A DNA stretch of 23,923 nucleotides from Peptoniphilus sp. (lineage in GTDB: Bacteria > Bacillota > Clostridia > Tissierellales > Peptoniphilaceae): the NCBI GenBank assembly GCA_029983555.1, contig JASBZH010000017.1, positions 1 through 23,923 on the forward strand. The letters run 5' to 3'. Position numbers and translations under genes: made by a program. How positions within the stretch are numbered: the first letter of the stretch is position 1; every line of letters starts with the position of its first letter. Shown here piece by piece: positions 23,756-23,923 of the stretch. The notes under the pieces were generated by a model. It did not search any database and had not been told where the DNA came from. It worked only from the letters and a program-made list of their open reading frames with translations.

Positions 23756-23787
23756 AAATCCTCCTACTTTCTTACTTATAATCAATT

Positions 23788-23816
23788 AGTATATTATTAA
23801 TTGAATTTTTTGTCAA
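23788..23816 (-). promoter_or_regulatory. consensus sigma-A promoter of asnS-leuS
   Basis: On the minus strand a perfect -35 TTGACA (23811-23816) and a near-perfect -10 TATACT (23788-23793) are separated by exactly 17 bases. The asnS ATG is 32 bases beyond the -10. This is the best promoter in the window and fits strong housekeeping expression. Confidence 0.85.
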
Positions 23817-23820
23817 TTAA
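23797..23820. repeat. inverted repeat over the asnS -35 box
   Basis: TTAATTGA (23797-23804) and TCAATTAA (23813-23820) are perfect 8-base inverted arms eight bases apart. The right arm includes most of the -35 hexamer. It could be an operator, but AT-rich DNA makes such dyads easily by chance. Confidence 0.35.
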
Positions 23821-23850
23821 AGTTTAGTTTTTATGATTTTTTGAAGTAAT

Positions 23851-23923
23851 TTAAAGGTTATCTAAATTTTCCTTTATAATTCTCTCATATCCTATGTTTT
23901 TTGGCTCATAATACCTTTTATCT
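23851..23923 (-). CDS. rarA: C-terminal tail of probable RarA/MgsA AAA ATPase (partial)
   Basis: On the minus strand a frame open to the window edge ends at TAA 23851-23853 and gives DKRYYEPKNIGYE, then RIIKENLDNL. The pattern YY-x-P-x(3)-GYE-x-x-IKE-x-L resembles the extreme C-terminus of RarA (replication-associated recombination protein A, YrvN in Bacillus). Only 23 residues are present, so the call rests on recalled family resemblance. The rest of the gene lies outside the window. Confidence 0.5.
   Translation of the reverse strand, partial: DKRYYEPKNIGYERIIKENLDNL

Noticed and set aside
23756..23850. T-box leader upstream of asnS-leuS
   Set aside because: The promoter is only about 30 bases from the start codon, leaving no space for a T-box, and no specifier or terminator/antiterminator structure is seen.
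1..23923. Phage, IS element, toxin-antitoxin, CRISPR or defence system
   Set aside because: No transposase, integrase, repeat array or defence-family motif in any supported reading frame; apart from the left catabolic module the window is conserved housekeeping sequence.

Overview
The window is AT-rich DNA, and every gene of any length reads from the minus strand. The gene order of the large block (yicC, remA, gmk, rpoZ, coaBC, priA, def, fmt, yugP-type protease, rsmB, rlmN, stp, prkC, rsgA, rpe, thiN) is a classic Firmicutes arrangement. With the low GC and the lack of sporulation genes in the block, it suggests an anaerobic low-GC Firmicute, perhaps a Tissierellia/Peptoniphilaceae-type organism. 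That placement is inference and no marker here proves it.

Read along the minus strand (right to left): the C-terminal tail of a probable rarA (23851-23923), then a consensus sigma-A promoter and the asnS-leuS pair (23755 to 19946). A double hairpin separates leuS from yicC. Then follows a 15 kb run of 16 tightly packed housekeeping genes (19898 to 4973) for RNA turnover (yicC), nucleotide and CoA synthesis (gmk, coaBC), transcription (rpoZ), replication restart (priA), initiator-tRNA formylation and deformylation (fmt, def), rRNA and tRNA modification (rsmB, rlmN), PASTA kinase/PP2C phosphatase signalling (prkC, stp), ribosome assembly (rsgA), the pentose phosphate pathway (rpe) and thiamine diphosphate (thiN). 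Many junctions overlap (ATGA or TAATG), implying translational coupling. One internal promoter lies before rlmN. The run closes with an intrinsic terminator after thiN (4932-4957).

The left 4.7 kb is a separate accessory catabolic module: a PrpR_N-type regulator (2986-4653), a split UxaA-family hydroxyacid dehydratase (small SAF subunit and large subunit) and a KdgT-family permease. The regulator has the overall plan of a sigma-54 activator, but its AAA+ ATPase domain has decayed beyond function, while the ligand-sensor and Fis-type helix-turn-helix ends are intact. The target operon has a sigma-A promoter. A 13-bp palindrome of matching design lies both at that promoter and upstream of the regulator gene. 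This is the most interesting part of the window: a probable sigma-54 activator converted into a sigma-A-type, possibly autoregulated, transcription factor for an unidentified sugar-acid or hydroxy-acid pathway.

At the extreme left a plus-strand intrinsic terminator (31-87) marks the end of a gene lying mostly outside the window. About 300 bp of AT-rich DNA without recognisable genes separates it from kdgT. I saw no RNA genes, insertion sequences, CRISPR arrays or phage genes.
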